A stretch of 64,000 bases of DNA. Origin: Stutzerimonas xanthomarina DSM 18231. GTDB lineage: Bacteria > Pseudomonadota > Gammaproteobacteria > Pseudomonadales > Pseudomonadaceae. Location of the stretch: the NCBI RefSeq assembly GCF_900129835.1, contig NZ_FQXA01000003.1, forward strand, positions 496,001-560,000, read 5' to 3'. Positions 33,879-42,935 of this stretch are shown one piece after another (the stretch's first letter is position 1; the number at the start of each line of letters is the position of its first letter). The notes beneath the pieces were generated by a model. The model was given only the letters and a program-made list of their open reading frames with translations, was not told the origin of the DNA and did no database searches. Position numbers and translations under genes: made by a program.

Positions 33879-34019
33879 CCTGACACCGTCTCTGGCATAG
33901 CTGCTCGCACGTCGCGACCGCTGAGCTATGCTGATGTCGTGACAAGTGAGAGCAAAGCCAGCTGCCGTTCATCGTCAGAAGCCCAGGTTGTCGCCCTTCG
34001 CCATCGAAAAAGGTTCTCC

Positions 34020-34781
34020 ATGCACAGACTCGTCCTGTTGCTGATGTTCGTCCTGCTGCCGTCGGTCTGCGGGGCCCAGCAACGAATCGAGGTGTGGACG
34101 TATCATTTCTCGCCACCGTTCATTCTCGAAGACGGCAAAGGGTTGTCGCATGCCTTCGTCGACCTGCTCAACAATGACGCCGCTAACAGCCAGCGTTTTC
34201 GCTTCGAGCTGGTCAAATTGCCGCGCAAGCGCGTCGATAGACGGCTAGCACGAGAGCGACCTGGCGTTTTGCTCTGGGCCACTCCGAACTTCTTCACTGC
34301 CGAGCAAGCAGCCAACGGCAAATGGTCGGGGCCGCTATTGATCGATAAACAGGACTTTGTTTCGTTGCCTGATGCCCCGTTTGAATATGAAAACCCCGAA
34401 TCGCTACACAACCTTGTCTTGGGAGGCGTACTCGGGCACCGATACGAAGGGCTCGAAGCGGATATCGCCAGCGGTGCAATCAAACGCCAGAACGCCCAAG
34501 GCGACCTGCAAAACCTCGAGAAGCTGCTGTCAGGTCGCATCGGCACCCTGCTGATTCCGCGCTCCACCCTGCTCTACTACCGTAAAGAGAAAAAACTACA
34601 GGATTTGTACGTCTCGAATACGCCGCTTTATCAGTTCACTCGGCATCTATGGGTCGCCGATGCGCTTGGCCAAGCGGCCACCCAGTACCTCGCCCGATTC
34701 GTAGAGAACTTGCCAGAGAACCCCGAGTGGCAGATCCTCCTGTTCCATTACGGACTGCAGCCCATTGCCACTGCGCAGTAA
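34020..34781 (+). CDS. Periplasmic solute-binding-like protein
   Basis: 253 residues from the ATG at 34020. A signal peptide ends near CGAQ/QRI. IEVWTYHFSPPFILEDGKGLSHAFVDLLN resembles the start of family-3 amino-acid-type binding proteins (here in two pieces: IEVWTYHFSPPFILEDG and LSHAFVDLLNND). There is no transporter gene next to it. Many orphan pseudomonad proteins of this type act as sensors or have unknown ligands. Followed 77 bp later by a lipoprotein gene. Confidence 0.7.
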   Translation: MHRLVLLLMFVLLPSVCGAQQRIEVWTYHFSPPFILEDGKGLSHAFVDLLNNDAANSQRFRFELVKLPRKRVDRRLARERPGVLLWATPNFFTAEQAANGKWSGPLLIDKQDFVSLPDAPFEYENPESLHNLVLGGVLGHRYEGLEADIASGAIKRQNAQGDLQNLEKLLSGRIGTLLIPRSTLLYYRKEKKLQDLYVSNTPLYQFTRHLWVADALGQAATQYLARFVENLPENPEWQILLFHYGLQPIATAQ

Positions 34782-34858
34782 AACAGGCTGAACAGTTATG
34801 CTATACGCCGGTCAGAACACGCGCTGACACACTACATAATAGAGAGAACAAGGCAGCA

Positions 34859-35398
34859 ATGAAGAACGCACTGGTGATCGGACTGCTCGTTGTGCTGGGC
34901 GGTTGCGCCTCTCAGCCATGTGACCAATATGGCAGCGATGGCAGTTGCCGCGCAGAGCGGCTGCTCTATCAGAACGATTTGCTGCAGGCCAAGATCCTCA
35001 TTTCCATCGGCGACGAAAACGGCTATGAACTGGCCGCTGCGCTGCTCGAGCGTAGCGCTCGCCTCGATAAGCGAGGCGAGACCGAGTTCTACCAGGCACT
35101 GCTGTTGATCCGCCAAGGCCCACAACCGGAACAGGTCCTGCGTCTGCTCGAACAGGCCAGCGCCAAGGGCCACCCGCACGCCGTAGCGCTGCTATATAAG
35201 ATCTACCAGGAACCTTACCTGCTGGATGAGCGCAACGTCGTCAAGGCCGAAGGATATCGCCAGGCGTATGCCGGGCTGGACGTTGCGCAGAGCGGCTATC
35301 CTTCGTTCGAGAAAGCCTTGGAGCTGGTTTCCCAGCTCGTCGAGCCGCCTCCGCCGCTCCCGGAAAGAGACGATCCCTGCGCTAATCAATGCCTCTGA
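34859..35398 (+). CDS. Small helical-repeat lipoprotein
   Basis: 179 residues from the ATG at 34859. The N terminus is a type-II signal peptide with lipobox LGGC at residues 13-16. The mature part is helical, with Sel1/TPR-like pairs (ELAAALLERSARLDKRGETE, HPHAVALLYKIYQEP). It ends with a proline-rich tail. Outer- or inner-membrane anchored; function unknown. The N-terminal part of the longer frame (from 34649) overlaps the preceding gene and is not used. Confidence 0.75.
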   Translation: MKNALVIGLLVVLGGCASQPCDQYGSDGSCRAERLLYQNDLLQAKILISIGDENGYELAAALLERSARLDKRGETEFYQALLLIRQGPQPEQVLRLLEQASAKGHPHAVALLYKIYQEPYLLDERNVVKAEGYRQAYAGLDVAQSGYPSFEKALELVSQLVEPPPPLPERDDPCANQCL

Positions 35399-35404
35399 CG
35401 GCCA

Positions 35405-35595
35405 TCACCTTGGCGTAGGTGTCTGCGAGACCTTGGGGTCTTGCTCCCCATCCAGCACTGCCTGCGCTTGCGCTTCGGTGGCGTACGGGCCCGCAATCGT
35501 TTGCCCATCGATCTCGACACCCAACAAGTGACCCAGGTCGGCCGCCAACCCTGAGGTACTTCATCTCCGGTCAGGTGCTTGATCCTGCGTTGCAT
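35405..35595 (-). pseudogene. Frameshifted small gene (about 63 codons)
   Basis: Read from the ATG at 35595 (GGAGG 5 bp upstream) the frame starts MQRRIKHLTGDEVPQG. After a run of three G on the coding strand (plus-strand C at 35549-35551) protein-like sequence continues in another frame: LAADLGHLLGVEIDGQTI, then AGPYATEAQAQAVLDGEQDP and a TGA at 35405-35407. One extra G would join them into one 63-residue protein. The strong ribosome binding site and the coherent second half argue that this is a real gene broken by a 1-bp deletion, or a sequencing error in a homopolymer. Function unknown. Confidence 0.55.
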
Positions 35596-35795
35596 AATCA
35601 CCTCCGCTATTTGCTGTCAGCTTTCGAGCATCGCGCTTGCGGCGCGCTCTTGAATTAGGACCACAACCGCCGGCGTTTTCTCGCAGAAACAAGCCGTTGC
35701 TGTTTCGCCTCGAACTGACGAGGTACTTGCGGCTCTACAGAACAACGCAACCGAAACCCGTTCAACATCCCGACGATGACCCGACGAGGACTGCA

Positions 35796-36671
35796 ATGCA
35801 GATCAGCCAGGTGCATGGGCGTAAACCAATTCTGGTCCTGCTGGCGTGTGCCCTCGTGTTGTCCGGTTGCAGCCGCATGAATCTGGCCTACCGAAACCTG
35901 GATCTGCTGATCCCCTGGTCGCTCAACGATTACCTGGACATGAGCCGTGACCAGCAAACGCGCTTTCGTGCGCAGCTACGAGAGCACATCAGCTGGCACT
36001 GCCGCACTCAGCTACCCGGCTATCTGGATCTCATCGAGCGCGTGCAGGCTCAGGTCCGCCGGGGCTCGCTGGATGAGTCCGCGCTACGAGCACACTATGA
36101 GAACGCCCAGGAGGCGATTCAGACGATCGCGCTGGAAATTACCCCAACTTCCGTTCAACTGCTTCGCGACCTTGAAGACAGGCAGGTGCGTGAACTGGAC
36201 GAACAGTTTGAGAAAGACCGCCAGGAGCGCGAGAAGAAATACCTGCAACCACCGCTGGACCAGCAAATCCGTAAGCGCACCGACCGTATGCAAGAACGCG
36301 TCGAGCAATGGTTAGGCAAAGCCAGCGCCGCTCAACGCCAACGCATCCGCGAGTGGGCTAGAGCGCTTAGCGAGCAGAATCAGCTCTGGCTCGATAACCG
36401 CGCCCAGTGGCAGCGATCACTGGTCGAGGCCGTTCGCAACCGGGAACAGGCAAATTTTGACGAGCGCATCGCCCGGCTGCTTCAAGACCGTGAGGTCTAT
36501 TGGACGGCGCCCTATCGTGCCGCCTTCCCGGCTGTCGAACAGGCCACAATCGACTTGGTGATCGACCTGTACGACATGGCCGACGCGACCCAGCGCCGTC
36601 ACCTTGATGAGCGTTTGCAGGACATGAGGCGTGACCTCGGCTCGTTGGATTGCCTGCCGGCGACTCGCTGA
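35796..36671 (+). CDS. DUF6279 family lipoprotein
   Basis: 291 residues from the ATG at 35796 (GAGGA upstream). Lipobox LSGC (residues 23-26, followed by SRMNLAYRNLD). The mature protein is almost wholly helical and charged (DEQFEKDRQEREKKYLQPPL), with the family pattern SLNDYLDMSRDQQTRFRAQL near the start. Members occur in most pseudomonads; the role is unknown. It is a single gene, convergent with the SDR gene 23 bp away. Confidence 0.85.
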   Translation: MQISQVHGRKPILVLLACALVLSGCSRMNLAYRNLDLLIPWSLNDYLDMSRDQQTRFRAQLREHISWHCRTQLPGYLDLIERVQAQVRRGSLDESALRAHYENAQEAIQTIALEITPTSVQLLRDLEDRQVRELDEQFEKDRQEREKKYLQPPLDQQIRKRTDRMQERVEQWLGKASAAQRQRIREWARALSEQNQLWLDNRAQWQRSLVEAVRNREQANFDERIARLLQDREVYWTAPYRAAFPAVEQATIDLVIDLYDMADATQRRHLDERLQDMRRDLGSLDCLPATR

Positions 36672-36694
36672 TCAGCCGCCGGCACGATGAAACG

Positions 36695-37669
36695 CTAACG
36701 GCGCCGACGAGCCAGTAGCAGCCCGACTACGCCCGCTGCGGCAATACCCCCGGCTAGCAACAAAGCTCGCTGGGGCTTTTCATCACTGCGCCAGCCACCA
36801 TCGATTCGACGCTCGCCCAACGCTGGATGGAACAGGTTGCCCGAGGACGGCGCGACACGGTCGGCACGGCCCAAGGCCGCACCGGTTAGCAGGCCGGACA
36901 AGCGGTCGAAGCCTGGCGTAATGAAATGGGCGAAACGAAGCAGCGTTGCCGTCAGCCCAACGGATGTCGTATGCCGCGGATGCAGGGCGAGACTGACCAT
37001 CGCATCGGCCACCTGACGGGGATCGCACAGTGGCGGTGGCGGCTGCAGCGAGCGACCGGCGAAGTTGCCGCCGTCCCGGAAACCGGGGGTATCCACCATC
37101 GAGGGATACACATCGCAGACATGAATGCCCGGCCACTGCGCCAGCTCGCCACGCAGCGCATGGGAAAACCCGCGCAGCCCGAACTTGCTCGCTGAATAGG
37201 CCACCGCATACGGCTGCGGCACCCAGCTGCCCACCGACTGCGTATTGATCAGCACGCCGCCGTGCTGCTGTTTGAAATACGGCAGGACGACATGTGCCCC
37301 GCGCAGATATCCGATCAGATCCGTCTGCACCACCTGCTCGTGCGCATCCATTGGCGTCTCGTCGAAGGCTCCGACAGCACCGACCCCGGCGTTATTGATC
37401 CAGATATCGATACGCCCGCGGCCAAACTCAGCCGCCGCGCTGGCCAGTTGCTCGACCGAATCACTGAGCGTCACATCGGTAGGCACCACCAGCGCCTCGG
37501 CCCCCAAAGCTCGGCATTCATTGGCCACTTCGTGCAACGCTTCCTCATCGCGCGCTGCCAGAACCACCCGGGCCTGCTCACGCGCAAACGCCTGTGCTGC
37601 TGCGCGGCCGATACCGCTGGAGGCGCCAGTGATGACCACCACCACGCCGTCGAGTCTGGATTCGCTCAT
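36695..37669 (-). CDS. SDR oxidoreductase with C-terminal membrane tail
   Basis: 324 residues. TGASSGIG (about residues 14-21), NNAG, and YSASK with catalytic Ser-Tyr-Lys mark a classical short-chain dehydrogenase. The C-terminal 70 residues are an extension ending in a hydrophobic helix (ALLLAGGIAAAGVVGLLLA) and Arg-rich end, so the enzyme is probably tail-anchored in the inner membrane. Substrate unknown. A good ribosome binding site (GGAGAAGC) precedes the start, and a palindrome lies just upstream. Confidence 0.88.
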   Translation of the reverse strand: MSESRLDGVVVVITGASSGIGRAAAQAFAREQARVVLAARDEEALHEVANECRALGAEALVVPTDVTLSDSVEQLASAAAEFGRGRIDIWINNAGVGAVGAFDETPMDAHEQVVQTDLIGYLRGAHVVLPYFKQQHGGVLINTQSVGSWVPQPYAVAYSASKFGLRGFSHALRGELAQWPGIHVCDVYPSMVDTPGFRDGGNFAGRSLQPPPPLCDPRQVADAMVSLALHPRHTTSVGLTATLLRFAHFITPGFDRLSGLLTGAALGRADRVAPSSGNLFHPALGERRIDGGWRSDEKPQRALLLAGGIAAAGVVGLLLARRRR

Positions 37670-37686
37670 GTTCGCTTCTCCGGTTT

Positions 37687-37709
37687 GCTGTCAGTCATAA
37701 GCTGACAGC
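37687..37709. promoter_or_regulatory. Palindrome upstream of the SDR gene
   Basis: GCTGTCAG and CTGACAGC (8-bp arms, 7-base spacer) lie 18-40 bp before the SDR start. It could be an operator or an mRNA hairpin; there is no T-run. Confidence 0.35.
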
Positions 37710-37754
37710 TGCCGGGAGACAAACATTCCCCCGCCTCGTCCAGCAAGCGGAGTT

Positions 37755-38576
37755 TCAGACCATCTGCAATGGGCGTGGACGCGACGGGGGCGGAAAGGTC
37801 TTGTCGAGCAGGGCCAGGTCATCGGCGTGCAACGTCAACTCCGCCGCGCTGGCGTTTACTCGAAGATGGGCCGGGTTTGATGACTTTGGAATCACCAGTA
37901 CGTTGGGCTGACGCAGCGCCCATGCCAGTGCAATCTGGGCGGGCTCCGCATTATACCGCCGGGCAACCTCCAGCATCGTCGGGTGGCGCAACAGATCCCC
38001 GCCCTGTCCTATTGGGCAGTAGGCCATGACGGGCATCCCCTGCGCCTGACACCAAGGCAGCAGATCGAATTCGATGCCCCGCTCCTGCGGGTTGTAGAGC
38101 ACCTGATTGACCGCACAGTCCGGCGCATCCAGCTCGCGCATGTCGTCCAGATCCAGGTTGGATACACCCCAACGGCGAATCTTGCCCGCCTCTTTCAATC
38201 GTTCGAACGCTTCGACCGTTTCCGCCAACGGATACTGCCCGCGCCAATGCAACAGATACAGGTCGATGCACTCGGTGCCCAGCCGCCGCAGACTACGTTC
38301 ACAGGCTTCGGGCACGCCTTTGCGGCTGGCGTTGTGCGGATAGACCTTGCTGACCAGAAACACCTGATCCCGGCAGTTGCGGATCGCCTCGCCGACCACC
38401 TCTTCGGCACCGCCTTCGCCGTACATCTCTGCGGTATCGATCAGCGTCATGCCCAGCTCGATGCCCAGTTGCAGGGCAGCCACCTCACTGCGGCGCTCTG
38501 CCGGGTTCTCGCCCATGTGCCAGGTGCCCTGCCCGACTACGGGAACGCTGGCGTCGGCTAGCTTGAGGCAGCGCAT
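37755..38576 (-). CDS. Aldo/keto reductase
   Basis: 273 residues from the ATG at 38576. GQGTWHMGENP, LIDTAEMYGEGGAEEVVG (catalytic Asp and Tyr), FLVSKVYPHNASRKG (catalytic Lys), and YLLHWRGQYPL (catalytic His) give the complete tetrad. NADPH-dependent reduction of carbonyls. ATG overlaps the VOC gene stop (TGATG), so the two are translated together. Substrate unknown; detoxification of reactive aldehydes would suit a glyoxalase-like partner. Confidence 0.93.
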   Translation of the reverse strand: MRCLKLADASVPVVGQGTWHMGENPAERRSEVAALQLGIELGMTLIDTAEMYGEGGAEEVVGEAIRNCRDQVFLVSKVYPHNASRKGVPEACERSLRRLGTECIDLYLLHWRGQYPLAETVEAFERLKEAGKIRRWGVSNLDLDDMRELDAPDCAVNQVLYNPQERGIEFDLLPWCQAQGMPVMAYCPIGQGGDLLRHPTMLEVARRYNAEPAQIALAWALRQPNVLVIPKSSNPAHLRVNASAAELTLHADDLALLDKTFPPPSRPRPLQMV

Positions 38577-39040
38577 CAGCAGTCCCCCCGCGGTGCGTTC
38601 TGCTCGGCAACCGGCTCGGCCCACGGATCGTAGGTGCCGAAGTTCCACAGATGCCCCTCGAGGTCACGGCAGCTGAAACCACGACCGCCGTAGTCCTCGT
38701 CCTTCAGCTCGACGACGATCTCCGCGCCAGCCGCCTTGGCCTTGGTGTAGAGGGCGTCGGCACTGTTGACGATCACGTAAATGCTTTGTGTAGAGATGCC
38801 GCCAACTTCGTCCGGCTGTCTAACTTGGCGGCCATATTCGGAATCCGCTACCGGCCCTAGCATCAACATTCCGCTGCCGAAACTGAGCTGAGCGTGAATG
38901 ACGCCGACTTGTGTATCTTCGATCACGCGCTGCTGCTCGAAATCAAAAACCTGGCAAAGCCATTTCAGCGCCGCAGGCACATCCCGATAGCGCAAACAGG
39001 GAATCAGGTTGGACGTGGTGTTCTTGCTGTACAGAGACAT
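38576..39040 (-). CDS. VOC-family (glyoxalase/bleomycin-resistance) protein
   Basis: 154 residues from the ATG at 39040 (AAAGGAG upstream). Two beta-alpha-beta-beta modules: an N-terminal NLIPCLRYRDVPAALKWLCQ and a C-terminal FSCRDLEGHLWNFGTYDPW containing the metal-site Glu. This is the PhnB/VOC pattern. Substrate unknown. Coupled to the aldo/keto reductase. Confidence 0.88.
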   Translation of the reverse strand: MSLYSKNTTSNLIPCLRYRDVPAALKWLCQVFDFEQQRVIEDTQVGVIHAQLSFGSGMLMLGPVADSEYGRQVRQPDEVGGISTQSIYVIVNSADALYTKAKAAGAEIVVELKDEDYGGRGFSCRDLEGHLWNFGTYDPWAEPVAEQNAPRGDC

Positions 39041-39141
39041 GAGCGCTCCTTTCGGTTGCCGCGGCTGCGTCCATGAAAAACGCACCGCATACCATTAAGA
39101 CCGAAACCGGGGCTGACGTTCCCAAACATCGCCCAGGCCGC

Positions 39142-39777
39142 TCATGCCCGCTCAGCCAAACCAAGACGGATACCCAGCCCGATCAACACCGAGCCGAGCA
39201 TGCGGTCGAGCCACAGACTCAAACGACGATTACCGCGTAACGCCGAACTTGCCCGAGCCGCCAGATACACCATGGCGCATTCCACAACGACCGCTACCAG
39301 CACGACCAGCACACCCAACACCAACAATTGCAGTGCTACTGCGCCGTGGTCGGGCCGTATGAACTGTGGCAGAAACGCCATGAAGAAAATCGCCGCTTTG
39401 GGATTGAGGACGTCCACCAGAATGCCTTGACGATAAGCCTGCCAAACGGTGACTCGCGGCACCGCTTTGAGATTGAGCGACGCAGCAGACCCAGGAGAGC
39501 GCAACGCCTGAACGCCAAGATAAAGCAGGTAGACCGCACCGAGGTACTTGACCACAGCGAAGGCCAGCGCCGATGTCGCGATGATGGCCGATATGCCCAG
39601 GGCAGCCGCCGCAACGTGAACCAACGCGCCACTACAGACCCCGCATACCGAAGCCACTCCGACCCGCCGCCCACCCGACAGCGTGCGCGATAGAACGAAC
39701 AGCAAGTCGGGCCCCGGCGATAGATTGAGCGCCAGCGCAGCCGAGAAGAACACTACCCAGAACATCGGCTCAGACAT
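39142..39777 (-). CDS. LysE family amino-acid exporter
   Basis: 211 residues from the ATG at 39777; six membrane helices. ALALNLSPGPDLLFVLSRTL is the LysE/RhtB signature (PGPD), and GILVDVLNPKAAIFFMAFLPQF is the second conserved block (in part: DVLNPKAAIFFMAFLPQF). Exports amino acids or related compounds through the inner membrane. It may form one unit with the VOC gene (101 bp apart). Substrate unknown. Confidence 0.92.
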   Translation of the reverse strand: MSEPMFWVVFFSAALALNLSPGPDLLFVLSRTLSGGRRVGVASVCGVCSGALVHVAAAALGISAIIATSALAFAVVKYLGAVYLLYLGVQALRSPGSAASLNLKAVPRVTVWQAYRQGILVDVLNPKAAIFFMAFLPQFIRPDHGAVALQLLVLGVLVVLVAVVVECAMVYLAARASSALRGNRRLSLWLDRMLGSVLIGLGIRLGLAERA

Positions 39778-40023
39778 CACCTGCACCTGGTACTCACAAA
39801 AAAGTGGACATTTGAATGTAGTCCAGCATGCGTCTGTTTTCCACCTCTCACCGCCCTCCAACCCATATAGCATGATGCGATTCGTCGGAAAACAGGCGAA
39901 ATTTCACAAAGACGACTTTTTATTGTCACCACTCTGAACTATCTTTCCTCGGGCAATGTCAAAGCGCCAGTCCCGGCCATGGATTTCGGGCGCCCCACAG
40001 TTTCTTTTGCAAAGGATATGCAT

Positions 40024-40680
40024 ATGTTCGATGAAGCCCCCGCGGTGCTCGTCGCCTCGTCTACCCGCCTCGTCCTGCTATCCAATAGCGAATTGCTGGA
40101 TGGCCTGCTTCAGCAGTATTTCCTTGGATGTCCAGAATGGCAGGTGCGTCTGGCGCGCAGCAGCACGCTGCGTCCCGGAACCGTCGACGCGGATCTGGTC
40201 CTGCTCGACGTAGGCAGCTTCACGGATGAAGATTGCCTGCGCCTGCTTCGACAACTGCGTGACACCTCCACAGCACTGGTCAATGTCCCAGCCGATCAGG
40301 CGCGGCGGTTGCTGGTTCAGCACCCCTGGATCAAGGGTGTGTTCTACCCGAACGCCAGCCGCATTAATTTCAGCCGCGGCGTCGCCGTCATCCTCGAGGG
40401 CGGCGACTGGTTGCCCCGTGCGCTGATGGAAAAGCTGCTGGGTCGCTACCGCCAGCTGACTCACGCCTCGCGCGCCATCGACGACCTGTCGGTACGGGAG
40501 AAGCAGATCCTGGCCCTAGCCGGCAAAGGCCTTTCGAACGCTGAGATCGCTGAATCTCTGCACCTGAGCACCCACACCATCAAAAGTCATATCCATAACG
40601 CCCTCGGCAAACTGGGCGCGTCCAACCGCGCGCAGGGGGCGTCGCTGGTGCTTGGACATGTCGGCGAGGCCGGTATATGA
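40024..40680 (+). CDS. csgD: CsgD-like LuxR-family regulator of curli
   Basis: 218 residues from ATG 40024, chosen since AAAGGA lies 7 bp upstream; a start at 39979 would add 15 residues but has no ribosome binding site. An N-terminal receiver-like region lacks a complete phosphorylation site, as in E. coli CsgD. A C-terminal LuxR helix-turn-helix contains LSVREKQILALAGKGLSNAE and ESLHLSTHTIKSHIHNALGK. It overlaps csgE by 4 bp, so the regulator is co-transcribed with the secretion genes. Likely activates csgBA and is linked to c-di-GMP or stress signals. Confidence 0.88.
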   Translation: MFDEAPAVLVASSTRLVLLSNSELLDGLLQQYFLGCPEWQVRLARSSTLRPGTVDADLVLLDVGSFTDEDCLRLLRQLRDTSTALVNVPADQARRLLVQHPWIKGVFYPNASRINFSRGVAVILEGGDWLPRALMEKLLGRYRQLTHASRAIDDLSVREKQILALAGKGLSNAEIAESLHLSTHTIKSHIHNALGKLGASNRAQGASLVLGHVGEAGI

Positions 40681-41060
40681 GGGCGGCGTGCCTGGGCCTG
40701 ATGCTGTTAATCAGCCTCCAGGTCAGTGCCGACGAGGCCGAGCTCAAGGGGTTCATCACCAACAATACGGTTTCCCGGTCCGGCCAGGAGTTCTACCGCA
40801 AGTTCTGTGAACGCCTGAACAGCACCAGCGCGCTGGATTTCAACCTGGCCGTTAAAGAGCGCCCATCGGCGCGCTGGGGGATTCTGGTCTGGGTGGAGCA
40901 GAACAACCAGCCGCTGTATCGCCGCTTTCTGCAACCGAACGTCAGTGACATGGAACAGACCGCCTATGAAGCGGCGGATTTCGTGCTGCAAGAGATAAAC
41001 CGTAGGAAAGTCGAAGCACTATTCGAAGACACCATTGACCTCGCGAGGGATGAGTTATGA
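40677..41060 (+). CDS. csgE: Curli assembly chaperone CsgE
   Basis: 127 residues. Signal peptide ending near VSA/DEAE. FITNNTVSRSGQEFYRKFCE and VEQNNQPLYRRFLQP are conserved in CsgE, the periplasmic cap that delivers CsgA to CsgG. Length fits the E. coli protein (129). ATGA overlaps with both neighbours. Confidence 0.93.
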   Translation: MRAACLGLMLLISLQVSADEAELKGFITNNTVSRSGQEFYRKFCERLNSTSALDFNLAVKERPSARWGILVWVEQNNQPLYRRFLQPNVSDMEQTAYEAADFVLQEINRRKVEALFEDTIDLARDEL

Positions 41061-41473
41061 ACCGGCTACAAGAAAAAATTACCGGCGTCTTCCTGGGCGG
41101 ATTGCTGCTCAGCTCCTGCCTGAGTGCCACCGAACTGGTGTACACCCCAGTCAATCCATCGTTTGGCGGCAGCCCCCTTAACGGCGCATGGCTACTGGGC
41201 AGTGCTCAGGCGCAGAACGACAAGAAAGATCCGGACGCCGTTGAATATGATCGGTCGATTTATGAGCGTCCGTCGGATCTGGAACGCCTGACTAGTCAGC
41301 TCGAATCAAGCCTGCTGAGTGAACTGCTGAGAGATGCGCAATCAGGCGAGACCGGCTCGCTCACCACCACAGACTTTTTTGTGCGTGCTTACAACGGCGA
41401 TGCAGGCTTACTGATCGTCGAAATCACCGACCGGGTAACCGGCGAGATATCCGAAATCATCATCGGTCAATAA
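41057..41473 (+). CDS. csgF: Curli assembly factor CsgF
   Basis: 138 residues, same as in E. coli. Signal peptide followed by ELVYTPVNPSFGGSPLNGAW, the diagnostic CsgF start that binds the CsgG pore. The exported factor couples secretion to nucleation at the surface. Confidence 0.95.
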   Translation: MNRLQEKITGVFLGGLLLSSCLSATELVYTPVNPSFGGSPLNGAWLLGSAQAQNDKKDPDAVEYDRSIYERPSDLERLTSQLESSLLSELLRDAQSGETGSLTTTDFFVRAYNGDAGLLIVEITDRVTGEISEIIIGQ

Positions 41474-41490
41474 TCAGGGAGAGAAAGGCC

Positions 41491-42327
41491 ATGAGAAGCC
41501 TATTTGTAGCCATCGGGATGATGGCTGTTCTGCAAGGCTGCGCCGTACGCGAGCCAATGTCGGCAGACCAGGAAACCCCAACACTCACGCCGCGCACCTC
41601 AACCTACCAGGATCTGCTTGAACTGCCTCGTCCCCGTGGCCCGCTGGTAGCGGCGGTCTATGGCTTTCGCGACCAGACCGGGCAGTACAAGCCCAGTCCC
41701 GCCAGTTCCTTTTCCACGGCGGTAACCCAGGGCGCAGCGAGCATGCTGGTCGACGCCATGCAGGCGAGCGGCTGGTTCATCGTGCTCGAGCGTGAAGGTC
41801 TGCAGAACGTGCTGACCGAGCGCAAGATCATTCGTGCATCACAAGCCAAACCGGACGTAGCGCCGAACATCCAATCCGAACTGCCGTCGCTGCTGGCCGC
41901 CAACATCATCATGGAAGGCGCCATCGTCGCCTACGAAACCAACGTGCGCAGTGGGGGGCAAGGTGCTCGTTATCTGGGCATCGGCGTATCGCAGGAATAT
42001 CGGGTCGACCAGGTCACGGTCAACCTGCGCGCCATCGACGTACGCAGTGGTCAGGTGTTGTCCAACGTGATGACCACCAAAACCATCTACTCCATCGGAC
42101 GCAGCGCCAACGTCTACAAGTTCATCGAATTCAAGGAGCTGCTCGAAGCCGAGGCCGGCTACACCACCAACGAACCGGCGCAGCTTTGCGTGCTGTCAGC
42201 TATCGAGGCGGCCGTTGCTCACCTCATTGCCCAAGGCGTCGATCGTCGCCTCTGGCAAACGGCCGACAGCACCCCGGCAGTCGATGCTCAATTGGCGAAA
42301 TATCTCGGCACGCCAGCCAATCCATAA
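41491..42327 (+). CDS. csgG: Curli secretion channel lipoprotein CsgG
   Basis: 278 residues. Signal peptide with lipobox LQGC. Conserved segments LVAAVYGFRDQTGQYKPSPA, LEREGLQNVLTERKIIR and LGIGVSQEYRVDQVTVNLRA build the nonameric outer-membrane pore for curli subunits. It starts 17 bp after csgF. Length matches E. coli CsgG (277). Confidence 0.96.
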   Translation: MRSLFVAIGMMAVLQGCAVREPMSADQETPTLTPRTSTYQDLLELPRPRGPLVAAVYGFRDQTGQYKPSPASSFSTAVTQGAASMLVDAMQASGWFIVLEREGLQNVLTERKIIRASQAKPDVAPNIQSELPSLLAANIIMEGAIVAYETNVRSGGQGARYLGIGVSQEYRVDQVTVNLRAIDVRSGQVLSNVMTTKTIYSIGRSANVYKFIEFKELLEAEAGYTTNEPAQLCVLSAIEAAVAHLIAQGVDRRLWQTADSTPAVDAQLAKYLGTPANP

Positions 42328-42370
42328 CAAACGAAGCGGTTTCACCCGTTCGATGGATTTGCAAGATCGC

Positions 42371-42404
42371 GGTTTAAGTCAGGATGACCTACCGCGACTT
42401 AACC
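42371..42404. promoter_or_regulatory. Inverted repeat upstream of csgB
   Basis: GGTTTAAGTC (42371-42380) and GACTTAACC (42396-42404) form an imperfect inverted repeat (one bulged T) 11 bp before the csgB start. It may be an operator or a leader hairpin that influences csgB translation. Confidence 0.4.
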
Positions 42405-42415
42405 AGGGACGAGTA

Positions 42416-42886
42416 ATGATCGACGCGCAAAGGATTGCCCGCCAAGCGCTGCTGCCGCTGCTTTTCGCAGCGCTAAGCAGCCCTACCCTCCAGGCTGCCG
42501 ACCTTCCCAACTCGTTGGATCTGGCGCCTAACGAAATCGCCTCTAGCCGCGCCCAGAGGGTCGCACTGGGACAAACCGGTACTACGGCGAGCAACCTGGC
42601 TCTCGTCATGCAGGCCGGGGACAACCTGACCGCAGACCTCACGCAAACCGGCAACGCACTGGAAGCCGTCATTCTTCAGAGCGGCTATGCCCTCGATGCC
42701 ACCATCGAGCAGCAAGGCAGCCACAACTTGGGATTAATTGTTCAATCGGGCAGCCACAACGAGGCCCGTATCGAACAGTACGGCGCATACAACAACGCGC
42801 TGATCGAACAGACCGGCACCGGGCATCGCAGCAGCGTCACGCAGCATGGCCAGGGTCTGAGCGTACTGGTCCGCCAGTACCGCTAA
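42416..42886 (+). CDS. csgB: Minor curlin CsgB (nucleator)
   Basis: 156 residues from the ATG at 42416. Signal peptide ends at LQA/AD. After an N-terminal segment of about 25 residues, residues 66-153 are eight exact 11-residue units of the form Qx(G)xxNxAxxx, ending in QYR, the short C-terminal end typical of CsgB. The first unit (53-65) has 13 residues. CsgB is attached to the cell surface and templates CsgA fibre growth. Located 49 bp upstream of csgA. Confidence 0.9.
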   Translation: MIDAQRIARQALLPLLFAALSSPTLQAADLPNSLDLAPNEIASSRAQRVALGQTGTTASNLALVMQAGDNLTADLTQTGNALEAVILQSGYALDATIEQQGSHNLGLIVQSGSHNEARIEQYGAYNNALIEQTGTGHRSSVTQHGQGLSVLVRQYR

Positions 42887-42935
42887 AAAGCACCACCAGG
42901 AAGTACCGCTGAAAACATTCCATGGAGATACAACA

